From NCBI GenBank assembly GCA_945909635.1, contig OX246690.1, positions 868,001 to 932,000 on the forward strand: DNA of 64,000 nt, given 5' to 3'. The translations under genes and the position numbers were made by a program. Positions 42,166 through 50,930 of this stretch are shown in pieces. Every line of letters starts with the position of its first letter. Position 1 is the first letter of the stretch. Under the pieces are notes generated by a model. The model saw only the letters and a program-made list of their open reading frames with translations, was not told where the DNA came from and made no database searches. The stretch is from Clostridioides difficile_A (GTDB lineage: Bacteria > Bacillota > Clostridia > Peptostreptococcales > Peptostreptococcaceae).

Positions 42166-43161
42166 ATGTATAAAGTGACACTTATACCAGGAGATGGAAT
42201 AGGACCAGAAGTTGCGAAAGCTATGAAAAAGGTAGTAGAAGCTACTGGGGTAGAAATAGAATGGGAAGAAGTTAATGCAGGAGAGGCAGTTATTGAAGAA
42301 TATGGTACTCCACTTCCTGAATATATTATAGATAGTATAAAAAAGAACAAAATAGCTATAAAGGGTCCAATCACTACTCCTGTAGGTAAAGGATTTAGAA
42401 GTGTAAATGTGACTCTAAGACAGGCATTAGATTTATATGTTAATTTAAGACCAATTAAAAGTTTTAAAGGCATCAAATCAAGATATGAAGATGTTGATTT
42501 AGTAGTTGTAAGAGAAAATACAGAAGACTTGTATGCTGGAATAGAGCATAAAATAGGTGATTACGCAGCTGAAAGTATAAAGATAATAACAAGAGGTGCA
42601 AGTGAAAGAATAGTTGATTTCGCATGTAACTATGTTAAAGATAATAAAAGAAAAAAAGTTACAGCTATACATAAGGCAAATATAATGAAAATGTCTGATG
42701 GATTGTTCTTAGATGTATTTAGAGAAGTAGCATCAAAACATGATGTAGAGTATGATGATTTGATTGTAGATGCAGCAGCTATGAACTTAGTTTTGAATCC
42801 AGAAAATTATGATGTAATGGTAATGCCGAATCTTTATGGAGATATACTATCTGATTTAGGTGCTGGGCTTGTTGGAGGTCTAGGTATAATTCCAAGTGCA
42901 AATATTGGTAAAGATTGTGCTATATTTGAAGCTGTTCATGGAAGTGCTCCACAAATAGCTGGTCAAAATAAAGCTAACCCAACAGCGCTTATTCAATCAT
43001 CAGTAATGATGCTTAGATACTTAGGTGAGTATGAAAGTGCACAAAAGATAGAAACAGCTTTAGAAAAGGTATTTCTTGATGGAAGTAAATTAACTGTGGA
43101 TTTAGGTGGTTCAGCCTCAACTACAGAGTTTGCAGATGAAGTGTGTAAATACATTGGATAG
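42166..43161 (+). CDS. icd: Isocitrate dehydrogenase (NAD-type)
   Basis: 331 residues of the beta-decarboxylating dehydrogenase family. Blocks are LIPGDGIGPEV, the substrate loop TTPVGKGFRSVNVTLRQ (Ser and Asn of the SxN pattern found in isocitrate enzymes), RENTEDLYAGIEH, NLYGDILSDLGAGLVGGLG and AVHGSAPQIAGQNKANPTA, whose residues set cofactor choice. Homologous isopropylmalate and homoisocitrate dehydrogenases are the alternatives, but the SVN motif and neighbouring aconitase favour isocitrate. It gives 2-oxoglutarate. It is the last gene of the unit; a terminator follows at 43201. Confidence 0.9.
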   Translation: MYKVTLIPGDGIGPEVAKAMKKVVEATGVEIEWEEVNAGEAVIEEYGTPLPEYIIDSIKKNKIAIKGPITTPVGKGFRSVNVTLRQALDLYVNLRPIKSFKGIKSRYEDVDLVVVRENTEDLYAGIEHKIGDYAAESIKIITRGASERIVDFACNYVKDNKRKKVTAIHKANIMKMSDGLFLDVFREVASKHDVEYDDLIVDAAAMNLVLNPENYDVMVMPNLYGDILSDLGAGLVGGLGIIPSANIGKDCAIFEAVHGSAPQIAGQNKANPTALIQSSVMMLRYLGEYESAQKIETALEKVFLDGSKLTVDLGGSASTTEFADEVCKYIG

Positions 43162-43200
43162 ATGATGTTTATAATAAAAATATAATGTGTATTAAAAGAG

Positions 43201-43237
43201 AGCTGTTAATTGTTTTAGAGACGATTAACAGCTTTTA
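43201..43237 (+). terminator. Terminator of the aksA-acnB-icd operon
   Basis: AGCTGTTAAT (43201-43210) pairs perfectly with ATTAACAGCT (43224-43233), followed by TTT. It begins 40 bp after icd. Confidence 0.8.
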
Positions 43238-43293
43238 AGTTTGTCATTATTTAATAAATAGAAATAGTAATATTAAAAAATCTATTTTTTTAA

Positions 43294-43346
43294 TTGAACT
43301 TTCAACCAATATATGGTAATATTTAAACAAAGTTGAACTTTCAACT
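43294..43346. promoter_or_regulatory. Two identical MarR-type palindromes around a promoter
   Basis: TTGAACTTTCAA occurs at 43294-43305 and again at 43333-43344 (extended to AGTTGAACTTTCAACT, 43331-43346), with TAATAT in between as a likely -10. The spacing is 39 bp. This is a typical self-repressing MarR operator pair. Confidence 0.7.
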
Positions 43347-43375
43347 AAAAATAAATACATTTATTGGAGGTGTGT

Positions 43376-43825
43376 TTGATTAAGCATTTAGAAAGTAATA
43401 TATTAAGAGAAGTAGGGGCTTTATCTAGAGCTGTAAATTCTATAAATGATATAAAGTACAAGGAATTAAAGTTGCAAAAAGGACAATTTACATTTTTGAC
43501 ACGAATCTGTGAAAATCCTGGTATGAACCTTGTTGAATTATCGAATATGTTGAAGGTAGATAAGGCTACAACAACCAAAGCAATACAAAAACTAATAAAA
43601 GCAGGATATGTAGATAAAAAGCAGGATGAGTTTGACAAAAGAGGGTATAATTTAACTCCTACTGATAAATCTTTAGAAGTTTATGAGCTGATAATTGAAG
43701 AAGAAAATAGAAGTATAGAGATGTGTTTTGAAAATTTTACAGAAGAAGAAAAACAAATGGCAACTAAAGTATTAGAAAAAATGAGCAAGAATGTGGAAAA
43801 AGAATGGTTTAAAGTAAAGAGATAG
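43376..43825 (+). CDS. MarR-family transcriptional regulator
   Basis: 149 residues starting at TTG 43376, which follows GGAGG by five bases; upstream in-frame TTG/GTG codons overlap that site. The winged helix is clear: LKLQKGQFTFLTRICENPG, MLKVDKATTTKAIQKLIKAGYVDKK and the wing DEFDKRGYNLTPTD. It ends with a helix used in dimer formation. Two copies of TTGAACTTTCAA around its promoter suggest autorepression. It precedes a GNAT gene by 25 bp and probably forms an operon with it. The inducer is unknown. Confidence 0.9.
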   Translation: MIKHLESNILREVGALSRAVNSINDIKYKELKLQKGQFTFLTRICENPGMNLVELSNMLKVDKATTTKAIQKLIKAGYVDKKQDEFDKRGYNLTPTDKSLEVYELIIEEENRSIEMCFENFTEEEKQMATKVLEKMSKNVEKEWFKVKR

Positions 43826-43850
43826 CAAATTAATATAAGGAGATATTTTT

Positions 43851-44345
43851 ATGATTAGAAAAGCTAATATGAATGATTTAGAAAAAATTATGAAAATTAT
43901 AAAAGCAACAGTAGAAGAAATGAAAGATTATAATAATACACAATGGGATGAAAATTATCCATCAGATAAAGACTTTGTTTCAGATATTAAGAAACAAGAT
44001 TTATATGTAGATGAAATAGATGGAGATGTAGCTGGATTTATATGTCTTAACTATGAGGAGCCAGAGGAATATGTAGATTTAAATTGGTCTTCTAATAAAA
44101 AAGCTATGGTAATACATAGAATGGCCGTAAATCCAAGTTTTAGAAAGAAAGGAATAGCATCTAAATTAGTTGACTTTGCAGAAAAATTAGCTGAGGAAAA
44201 TAGTGTATCATATTTAAAAAGCGATACATATTCAATAAATTCAAAAATGAATGCATTTCTTACAAAGTGTGGCTTTATTAAAATTGGGGAAATGAGTTTC
44301 TTAGGAAAGGAGAAATCTTTCTATTGTTATGATAAAATATTATAA
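43851..44345 (+). CDS. GNAT family N-acetyltransferase
   Basis: 164 residues. The GNAT fold is shown by the N-terminal IRKANMNDLEKIMKIIKAT, the central strand VDGDVAGFICLNYEE, and the acetyl-CoA motif A VIHRMAVNPSFRKKGIASKLVDFAEKLA (Q/RxxGxG/A pattern as RKKGIA). The end NAFLTKCGFIKIGE is also typical. It acetylates an amine of unknown identity. It follows the MarR gene by 25 bp and is probably under that regulator's control, which would suggest a role in detoxification or resistance (inference). AAGGAGA precedes the ATG. Confidence 0.88.
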   Translation: MIRKANMNDLEKIMKIIKATVEEMKDYNNTQWDENYPSDKDFVSDIKKQDLYVDEIDGDVAGFICLNYEEPEEYVDLNWSSNKKAMVIHRMAVNPSFRKKGIASKLVDFAEKLAEENSVSYLKSDTYSINSKMNAFLTKCGFIKIGEMSFLGKEKSFYCYDKIL

Positions 44346-44441
44346 AAGTATTTATCATATAAGGAATAGATGATATATTTTCAATGCTAATGGGAATGTT
44401 AGATAGACTTAGTGTATGATATTATGAAAGGGATGGTTTAG

Positions 44442-44963
44442 ATGATAGAACTTCTAAAGAGAAGAAGAAGCATTAGAAAGTATAAAAATATTGAAGTAGA
44501 AAAAGAAAAACTAGATAAAATATTAAAAGCTGCTCTTTTAGCGCCATCATCAAAAGGTCTTAGAACGTGGGAATTTATAGTGGTAAATGATAAAGAGAAG
44601 TTAATTAACTTATCTCAATGCAGAACTAAAGGTGGTGGATTTTTCTTAAAAAATGCACCTTTAGCTATTGCAATTATTGGAGATAAAGAAAAAAATGATG
44701 TTTGGATAGAGGATGCAAGTATTGCTGCGTCATATATACAACTTCAAGCTCATGAATTAGGATTAGGTTCTTGTTGGGTACAAGTTAGAAACAGGATGCA
44801 TGATGATGATATAGAAGCTGATAAGTATATTAGAGAAGAACTTAAAGTACCTGATAAGTACAGTGTAGAATGTATAATTTCTATAGGATACCCTGATGAA
44901 GAAAAGAAAGCATATAGTGACTCTGATTTGGAGTATGAAAAGGTTCATTTTAATAAGTTTTAG
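44442..44963 (+). CDS. Nitroreductase family protein
   Basis: 173 residues. The FMN-binding N-terminus LLKRRRSIRKYKNIEVEKEK, LLAPSSKGLRTWEFIVV, the ASIAASYIQLQAHELGLGSCW helix and the IISIGYPDEEKK end are all standard for nitroreductase/SagB-type flavoproteins. It is a short dimeric FMN enzyme that reduces nitro groups, quinones or other electrophiles. AAAGGGATGG lies before the ATG. It is separate from the GNAT gene (about 95 bp). The physiological substrate is not known. Confidence 0.9.
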   Translation: MIELLKRRRSIRKYKNIEVEKEKLDKILKAALLAPSSKGLRTWEFIVVNDKEKLINLSQCRTKGGGFFLKNAPLAIAIIGDKEKNDVWIEDASIAASYIQLQAHELGLGSCWVQVRNRMHDDDIEADKYIREELKVPDKYSVECIISIGYPDEEKKAYSDSDLEYEKVHFNKF

Positions 44964-45151
44964 TGTATAATGTGTTGTATTAAGACATTATATTTTTTGA
45001 TATTGTTAATATATACTTAAAATTGTAAAAATATATCTGAATTTTACTAACTTATCTAGTGGTTATGTACAAGGATTTTAGAGATAAATATAGAAATTAA
45101 TGTTTATAATCGATACATAACTTGAGTAACAAAATCTAAGGAGGTTAAAAT

Positions 45152-45463
45152 ATGGGTATATTTAAAACAAAAATTGATGAGGACTGGAAAGTAAACTACA
45201 TTAAAGAATTTAATGAAATGAGAGATTCTTATGAGAGTAAACTTCAAAAAAAACAGTTTGAGGTAGAAAGTTTAAAATCCGAATTGGATAGACTAAGAAG
45301 TTACAAAAATAGTCTTAAGCCAAAAGAAAAGCAAATTACTGATGATGATATAAACAATATAAAGAATTTAAGAAGAGATGGCTTAAGTTATAAAGAAATT
45401 TCAAATGAAACAAGTTGGAGTAAAGCAACTGTAAGTAGAGTATTAAATGGACTTTACGATTAG
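45152..45463 (+). CDS. Coiled-coil and helix-turn-helix protein
   Basis: 103 residues. Residues about 15-60 form a likely coiled coil (YESKLQKKQFEVESLKSELDRL). The C-terminal 45 form a helix-turn-helix like the DNA-binding part of resolvases and some transposases: DDDINNIKNLRRDGLSYKEISNETSWSKATVSRVLNGL. There is no catalytic domain, so this is a small stand-alone DNA-binding protein, probably a regulator. AAGGAGG precedes the ATG. The following membrane protein gene starts 28 bp downstream and may be its target or partner (inference). Confidence 0.75.
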   Translation: MGIFKTKIDEDWKVNYIKEFNEMRDSYESKLQKKQFEVESLKSELDRLRSYKNSLKPKEKQITDDDINNIKNLRRDGLSYKEISNETSWSKATVSRVLNGLYD

Positions 45464-45490
45464 CATATACATGGGGTGATTTAAATTGGG

Positions 45491-46186
45491 ATGAAGTATA
45501 GTTATAAAAAATGTATAATAGATTCTATTTTATTGATGTTTATAGTTCAAATATTGAGGATGATTTTGAATTATGTACTTCTAAGTCAATTTGAATTTAC
45601 TCTTGAAAATTTTAATATTATAAACTTAATTTCTTTTACATTAGTTGGTTTATCATTAATTCTATTTTTAAATGATAATTCTTTGTATAACAAAATAAGA
45701 AATAGAAAAATCACAGAAGCTTTTAAAGAAAATAAAAATAATCTACTTATTAAAAAATTTAAGCTAATATTTTTTATAGTAGTTTTGTCTTTGGCAATAG
45801 TATCAACCTATTGTAGAGAAGGCTATTTATTCTTTAACATAACTATGATGATTTTGTCTGTATTGATAGTTCCTGTATTTGAAGAGTTGTTTTTTAGAGA
45901 GTATCTGTGGAATTATCTAAGTAATTTTATAAAGTCAAAGAGTAAAATTATATGTATAACATCTATATTGTCAGGGATTTATAATATAGGATATATGGAT
46001 GTTATAAGAAATTATATAATTTTGTATAATAATTCTAGTTATACATTTGAAGTAATTATCTCAAAAATTATGATAGGTACCGTTTTTGGTATTATACTTG
46101 GGATTGTTAAATCAAGATTCAAAGATGTAGGTCTTTGTGTACTATTGAGAAGTCTATTTGCTATATTTATTAGACAGATAATTTAA
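45491..46186 (+). CDS. CPBP-like membrane protein with lost protease histidines
   Basis: 231 residues, about six to seven hydrophobic segments. Motif 1 of the CPBP (CAAX protease/bacteriocin processing) family is intact: VFEELFFREYLW supplies the two Glu and the Arg. Motif 2 (FxxxH) appears as SGIYNIGYMD without the His, and motif 3 (HxxxN/D) region reads CVLLRSLFAIF, again without His. Proteolytic activity is therefore doubtful; it may be an inactive relative. GGGGTGA lies 11 bases before the ATG. It ends before an unusually long palindromic terminator. Confidence 0.6.
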   Translation: MKYSYKKCIIDSILLMFIVQILRMILNYVLLSQFEFTLENFNIINLISFTLVGLSLILFLNDNSLYNKIRNRKITEAFKENKNNLLIKKFKLIFFIVVLSLAIVSTYCREGYLFFNITMMILSVLIVPVFEELFFREYLWNYLSNFIKSKSKIICITSILSGIYNIGYMDVIRNYIILYNNSSYTFEVIISKIMIGTVFGIILGIVKSRFKDVGLCVLLRSLFAIFIRQII

Positions 46187-46206
46187 TTAAATAGAGTGGA
46201 TGTTTT

Positions 46207-46250
46207 ATAAGGTTGATTTAAAATTAATTTTAAATCAACCTTATTTTATT
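46207..46250 (+). terminator. Terminator formed by a perfect 38-bp palindrome
   Basis: ATAAGGTTGATTTAAAATT is followed directly by its own reverse complement (46207-46244), then TTATTT. Almost no loop is left, so it would form a long hairpin in RNA and may form a cruciform in DNA. Confidence 0.85.
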
Positions 46251-46420
46251 TATCTTTTATAGAGAAATTGTGTAAAAATATTTAATAAATCTCATGAAAT
46301 TATTTGAATATTTTTAAAATACATAAATATATATTGACATATAAATATTATCTATTACAATTTATATAAACTGATAAAAATTAAATAATATTAATCAACT
46401 TATTGAATGGAGGAATAAAA

Positions 46421-47305
46421 ATGAAATTTGTGACTTTTTGTAGTAGTAATGAAGAAAAAATAGGTGTATTTAATTCAGAAACAAATAGTATATATGAAAT
46501 AAATAGTTTAGGGTTAAGTAGAATCTATATGGATATGAATGATTTTATTGAAAATGTATCTACAGAAGAGTTAGAAACAATAAAGAAGAATTCATTTGAA
46601 AATGTTAAGTGTTATAAATTAGAAGAAGTGAAATTATGTTCTCCAATTGTAAGACCTAAAAAAGATATAATATGTCTAGGTCTTAATTATAGAGACCATG
46701 TTAATGAAATCCCAGATGGAGTTATAAAAAATGTAGTTATGCCAGAGTATCCAATTTATTTTTCTAAGAGAGCAGATAAAATAATTGGAGTGGATGATAA
46801 GATAAGCTTACATGGAGATTTGGTTGAAAAGTTGGATTATGAATCAGAACTTGCAGTAATTATAGGCAAAGAGGGTATAAACATATCAAAAGAAGATGCC
46901 TATGAATATATATTTGGATATACAATAGTGAATGATATAAGTGAAAGAGCACTTCAAGATAAACATGTTCAATGGTTTAGAGGTAAAAGTTTAGATACAC
47001 ATACATCTATGGGACCTTGCATAGTACATAAAGAAGAATTTGAACATCCTTTAAAATTGGATATAAGCAGTGTAGTAAATGGAGAAGTAAGACAAAATTC
47101 TAATACAGAATACTTTATATTTGATATACCTACTGTAATAAGTGACTTATCAAGAGGTATGACTTTAAAACCAGGAGATATAATTTCAACTGGGACTCCA
47201 GCTGGTGTAGCTATGGGAATGAATCCTCAAGTATATCTAAAACATGGTGATGTAGTTGAATGTAAAGTCGAAGGGATAGGTGTTTTAAAAAATATAGTTG
47301 ATTAA
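46421..47305 (+). CDS. Fumarylacetoacetate hydrolase family protein
   Basis: 295 residues from the ATG at 46421, preceded by GGAGGA. The FAH-fold C-terminal domain shows IICLGLNYRDHVNE, YESELAVIIGKEG (metal Glu), RGKSLDTHTSMGPCIV and PGDIISTGTPAGVAMG. Members hydrolyse or decarboxylate acylpyruvates and oxaloacetate-like compounds using Mg2+. The exact substrate is not apparent. It lies 98 bp before the AICAR transformylase gene and has no other pathway neighbour, so function is unassigned within the family; oxaloacetate tautomerase or acylpyruvase are the likeliest choices. Confidence 0.85.
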   Translation: MKFVTFCSSNEEKIGVFNSETNSIYEINSLGLSRIYMDMNDFIENVSTEELETIKKNSFENVKCYKLEEVKLCSPIVRPKKDIICLGLNYRDHVNEIPDGVIKNVVMPEYPIYFSKRADKIIGVDDKISLHGDLVEKLDYESELAVIIGKEGINISKEDAYEYIFGYTIVNDISERALQDKHVQWFRGKSLDTHTSMGPCIVHKEEFEHPLKLDISSVVNGEVRQNSNTEYFIFDIPTVISDLSRGMTLKPGDIISTGTPAGVAMGMNPQVYLKHGDVVECKVEGIGVLKNIVD

Positions 47306-47403
47306 TGGATAAATATGCCATATAATTTTATTAGTACGAATAATTTAATTAATATGTAATTAATCAAATTTATGATTAATTTATTATAGAGAGGGATGAG
47401 TAT

Positions 47404-48579
47404 ATGGCAAGAGAACTAGAACTAAAGTATGGCTGTAATCCAAATCAAAAACCATCAAAGATTTATATGAAAAATGGAGAACTTCCTATAGAAGTGTTAA
47501 ATGGGAAGCCTGGATACATAAACTTTTTAGATGCATTTAATAGTTGGCAACTTGTAAAGGAATTAAAAGAAGCTACAGGTCTTCCAGCAGCAACTTCATT
47601 TAAACATGTTAGTCCAGCAGGTGCGGCAGTAGGAGTACCTTTATCAGATACTTTAAAGCAAATATATTTTGTTGATGATTTAGAGCTTTCTCCATTAGCT
47701 TGTGCTTATGCAATGGCAAGAGGAGCAGATAGAATGTCTTCTTATGGTGATTTTATAGCACTTTCAGATATATGTGATAAAGAAACTGCAACTATTATAG
47801 CAAGAGAAGTTTCTGATGGTGTTATAGCTCCAGGGTATACAGATGAAGCTCTTGAGATATTAAAAGGAAAACGTAAAGGAAACTATAATATTGTAAAAAT
47901 AGATGAAAATTATACTCCTGAGCCTATTGAGACAAAGGATGTTTATGGAATTACTTTTGAACAAGGTAGAAACGAAATATTAATAAATGAAGACCTATTA
48001 AAAGACATTCCAACTGATAACAAAATTTTTACAGATAGTGCAAAACGTGATTTAATTATAGCTTTAATAACACTTAAATATACACAATCAAATTCTGTTT
48101 GTTATGCTAAAGATGGACAAGTAATAGGGGTAGGCGCAGGTCAACAATCACGTATTCATTGTACTAGACTTGCGGGTAATAAAGCTGATATTTGGTATCT
48201 TCGTCAACATCCTAAAGTATTAAATTTAAAATTTAAAAAGGACATAGGTCGTCCAGATAGAGACAATACTATTGATGTATATCTTTCTGATGATTATATG
48301 GATGTGCTTGCTGATGGGATATGGCAAACTTTATTTGAAGAAAAACCAGAGCCTTTAACTGGAGAAGGAAAAAGAGCATGGCTTAAAACTTTAACAGGAG
48401 TAGCACTTGGTTCAGACGCATTTTTCCCATTTGGAGATAATATAGAAAGAGCAAAAAGAAGTGGAGTAAGCTTTATAGCACAGCCTGGTGGTTCTATTCG
48501 TGATGACAATGTTATATTAACTTGTAATAAATATAATATAGTTATGGCTTTTACTAAAAATAGATTATTCCATCATTAA
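47404..48579 (+). CDS. Stand-alone AICAR transformylase (PurH-like domain)
   Basis: 391 residues. It corresponds to only the transformylase half of PurH: LELKYGCNPNQKPSKIY, the active-site SFKHVSPAGAAVG (Lys-His pair), IALKYTQSNSVCYAKDGQ-like block, GVGAGQQSRIHCTRLAG and DAFFPFGDNIERA. The IMP cyclohydrolase half is absent. It transfers a formyl group from 10-formyl-tetrahydrofolate to AICAR. It is isolated here, not in a purine operon, so it may be a second copy with a special role. GAGAGGGATG lies before the ATG. A strong terminator follows. Confidence 0.88.
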   Translation: MARELELKYGCNPNQKPSKIYMKNGELPIEVLNGKPGYINFLDAFNSWQLVKELKEATGLPAATSFKHVSPAGAAVGVPLSDTLKQIYFVDDLELSPLACAYAMARGADRMSSYGDFIALSDICDKETATIIAREVSDGVIAPGYTDEALEILKGKRKGNYNIVKIDENYTPEPIETKDVYGITFEQGRNEILINEDLLKDIPTDNKIFTDSAKRDLIIALITLKYTQSNSVCYAKDGQVIGVGAGQQSRIHCTRLAGNKADIWYLRQHPKVLNLKFKKDIGRPDRDNTIDVYLSDDYMDVLADGIWQTLFEEKPEPLTGEGKRAWLKTLTGVALGSDAFFPFGDNIERAKRSGVSFIAQPGGSIRDDNVILTCNKYNIVMAFTKNRLFHH

Positions 48580-48605
48580 AATATAAAGCAAATATAGATT
48601 AAATT

Positions 48606-48641
48606 AAAATCTACAACAAGTTTTGTTGTAGATTTTTTTAT
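48606..48641 (+). terminator. Terminator after the AICAR transformylase gene
   Basis: AAAATCTACAACAA (48606-48619) pairs with TTGTTGTAGATTTT (48623-48636) around a very short loop, followed by TTT. Confidence 0.85.
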
Positions 48642-48697
48642 TTACTGTATAATTTTAAATAGAACTTTATTTTTAGATATTCAATTTGGAGGTTGAT

Positions 48698-49552
48698 ATG
48701 GCTTTAAATATAAGAGACTATAGCCTATTATGTAGTCAAGGAACAGCTAAATTTAATGAAGATGTGGTTGGCATAAATCCATTTGGTGCATGGGTTTTAG
48801 ATGGTGCTACAGGACTTAATGGAAAAAACTTAATATCGAATGAAAGTGATGCGAGATGGTATGTTCAGTGGTGGAATAGGTACCTATATAAAAACATAAG
48901 CAGAGAAGAATCATTAAAGAGTATTGTTAATAGTGGAATAATAGAGGTAAAAAAAGAGTATGAGCTAAGATTAAATGGGATAAAGGTAGAAAAATTAGAT
49001 TTGCCATCGAGTTCTATAGCTATCGTAAAATTCCATGAAAATAAGGTAGAGTATTTTTTATTAGGAGATTGTGCATTGTTCATTAAAAATGGTGATTCAA
49101 AAGTTATAAAGGATAGGAGTATTTGTAAGTTTGATAATATCGTATTTGATGAGATGAGTAAACTTCCTAACTTGGAAGAAATGACATTTGATGAGATTAA
49201 AGCTAGTGTTATGGATACAATAGTAAGCAATAGATTGAAGAAAAATACAAAAGATGGATATTGGATATTGGATTTTGATGAGGAAGCTGTAAAAAATTCT
49301 ATATATGGATACCTTGAAATAAAAAAAGATTTTCAATTGATGTTGACAAGTGATGGTTTTACAAGTGCATGTGATAGATATAATCTCATAAAAGAAGAAG
49401 AATTAATACGTATAGCAGAAAAATTTGGTATAGGATATATACACAATAAGGTAAGAGATTTTGAGGATAACGATTATAAAGCAGTTAAAGTTCCACGATT
49501 TAAAGTAAAAGATGATTCGTCTTGCTTATATTTAGATATATATAATGATTAA
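48698..49552 (+). CDS. PP2C-like protein phosphatase
   Basis: 284 residues from the ATG at 48698, which follows GGAGG. The PP2C fold is suggested by GTAKFNEDVVGINPFGAWVLDGATG, where the Asp and following Gly bind metal, and by LGDCALFIKNGD and LMLTSDGFTSACDRY, which correspond to the GD and DG metal-binding pairs of PP2C. It is probably a Ser/Thr phosphatase, maybe of a stress or cell wall regulator. It sits 44 bp before a glycosyltransferase gene; they may be co-transcribed. Confidence 0.8.
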   Translation: MALNIRDYSLLCSQGTAKFNEDVVGINPFGAWVLDGATGLNGKNLISNESDARWYVQWWNRYLYKNISREESLKSIVNSGIIEVKKEYELRLNGIKVEKLDLPSSSIAIVKFHENKVEYFLLGDCALFIKNGDSKVIKDRSICKFDNIVFDEMSKLPNLEEMTFDEIKASVMDTIVSNRLKKNTKDGYWILDFDEEAVKNSIYGYLEIKKDFQLMLTSDGFTSACDRYNLIKEEELIRIAEKFGIGYIHNKVRDFEDNDYKAVKVPRFKVKDDSSCLYLDIYND

Positions 49553-49595
49553 ACTTTATGAAACTATTTAATTTTAGAAGGGAGGTAGATAAAAA

Positions 49596-50831
49596 ATGAA
49601 AATTCTTCATATAATAACACAAAAACCAAATAGCACAGGTAGTGGTATATACTTATCTGGCATGATAAAAGGTTTTGAAAAGGTAGGTTACAGGCAAGCT
49701 GTAATTGCAGGGGTAGATGTGAATGATGATGTAAATTGTTTTCCAGATGATGTAAGCTTTTATCCAGTAAAGTATAATTGCGGAGAATTAAATTTTCCTG
49801 TTGTAGGCATGAGTGACTCCATGCCATATGAAAGTACAAGATATAGAGATTTAAATATAGACATGATAAACAGATTAAAACATCAATTTAAAGTGAATAT
49901 AGATAGGGTTATGAATGATTTTAAGCCAGATATTATAATATGCCACCATTTATATCTCTTAACTGCATTTGTTAGAGAGATTGTAAAAGATACAAAAGTA
50001 ATGTCTATCTGTCATGGAACCTGTTTACGACAACTAAATACTATTGATTTAGAAAAAGAATATATAATATCAAATATAAGGAAACTGGACTTAATATTTG
50101 CTCTTCATGAAAATCAAAAATATGATATTATAAGGACTTTTGGCATAAGTGAAAGTAAAGTAGTTGTAATTGGTAGTGGTTATAATGATGATATATTTTA
50201 TAACAAACACTATAAAAGAAAAGATGATAAAATAAAAATAGTATTTGCAGGTAAGATATGCAAATCAAAGGGACTAATTCCATTTATAAAAGCGATATCT
50301 AAATTAAAATATCATGAAGATTTAATAGAAGTTAATTTTGCAGGTACTGGAAGTGATATCGAATCATATAATGAGATAGTTAAACTTGCAAGCAAGTCTC
50401 CATTTAAGATGAATTTTCTAGGAAAATTGGAGCAGATAGACTTAGCTGAACTATTTAATAGGTCACAGATATTTGTGTTGCCATCGTTTTATGAAGGATT
50501 ACCAGTTGTTGTTTTAGAAGCTTTATCTTGTGGTACAGATGTGATTACTACTGATATTCTTGGTGTTAAAGAATGGATTGGAAGCGAGATTAATAACTCT
50601 GGAAAGATAGAGTATGTTCCTCTACCTTTTATGCAGAATGAAGGTATACCAAAAGAGGAAGAGTTGTATATATTTGAGAATAATCTGTATAATTCTATAG
50701 ATACTAAAATACAATCTTTGTTAAATGACTCAAATGAGAGGACATCTATAGATATGTCGAAAAAAACTTGGGATGGTTTAGTATATAGGATGAATGAAGT
50801 TATTTTAATGGATGAAATGTGTTTGATTTAA
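49596..50831 (+). CDS. Glycosyltransferase family 4/1
   Basis: 411 residues, GT-B fold. The N-terminal Rossmann domain starts MKILHIITQKPNSTGSGIYL with the glycine-rich acceptor loop. The C-terminal domain has KIVFAGKICKSKGLIPFIKAI, NFLGKLEQIDLAELFNRSQI and SFYEGLPVVVLEALSCG, the donor-binding E-x7-E motif of GT4 enzymes. It transfers a sugar from an NDP-sugar to an unknown acceptor in the cytoplasm. The preceding PP2C-like gene and the following surface protein gene suggest a cell envelope link, but the latter has its own promoter. Confidence 0.9.
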   Translation: MKILHIITQKPNSTGSGIYLSGMIKGFEKVGYRQAVIAGVDVNDDVNCFPDDVSFYPVKYNCGELNFPVVGMSDSMPYESTRYRDLNIDMINRLKHQFKVNIDRVMNDFKPDIIICHHLYLLTAFVREIVKDTKVMSICHGTCLRQLNTIDLEKEYIISNIRKLDLIFALHENQKYDIIRTFGISESKVVVIGSGYNDDIFYNKHYKRKDDKIKIVFAGKICKSKGLIPFIKAISKLKYHEDLIEVNFAGTGSDIESYNEIVKLASKSPFKMNFLGKLEQIDLAELFNRSQIFVLPSFYEGLPVVVLEALSCGTDVITTDILGVKEWIGSEINNSGKIEYVPLPFMQNEGIPKEEELYIFENNLYNSIDTKIQSLLNDSNERTSIDMSKKTWDGLVYRMNEVILMDEMCLI

Positions 50832-50862
50832 TACTATTTAATTTATAAAAAATGTAACTATT

Positions 50863-50891
50863 TTTACACTATTTTTAGGTGATTTTATATT
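50863..50891 (+). promoter_or_regulatory. Promoter of the cell wall protein gene
   Basis: TTTACA (50863-50868), a 17-bp spacer and TATATT (50886-50891), about 40 bp before the cwp start. Confidence 0.6.
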
Positions 50892-50930
50892 ATACTAGTA
50901 CTAACTATATTTGTTTTAGGGAGGTAATTT

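Noticed and set aside
45152..45463. HTH protein as a remnant of a resolvase or transposon
   Set aside because: Only the DNA-binding part resembles resolvases; there is no catalytic domain, inverted repeat or target duplication, and the ribosome site is good.
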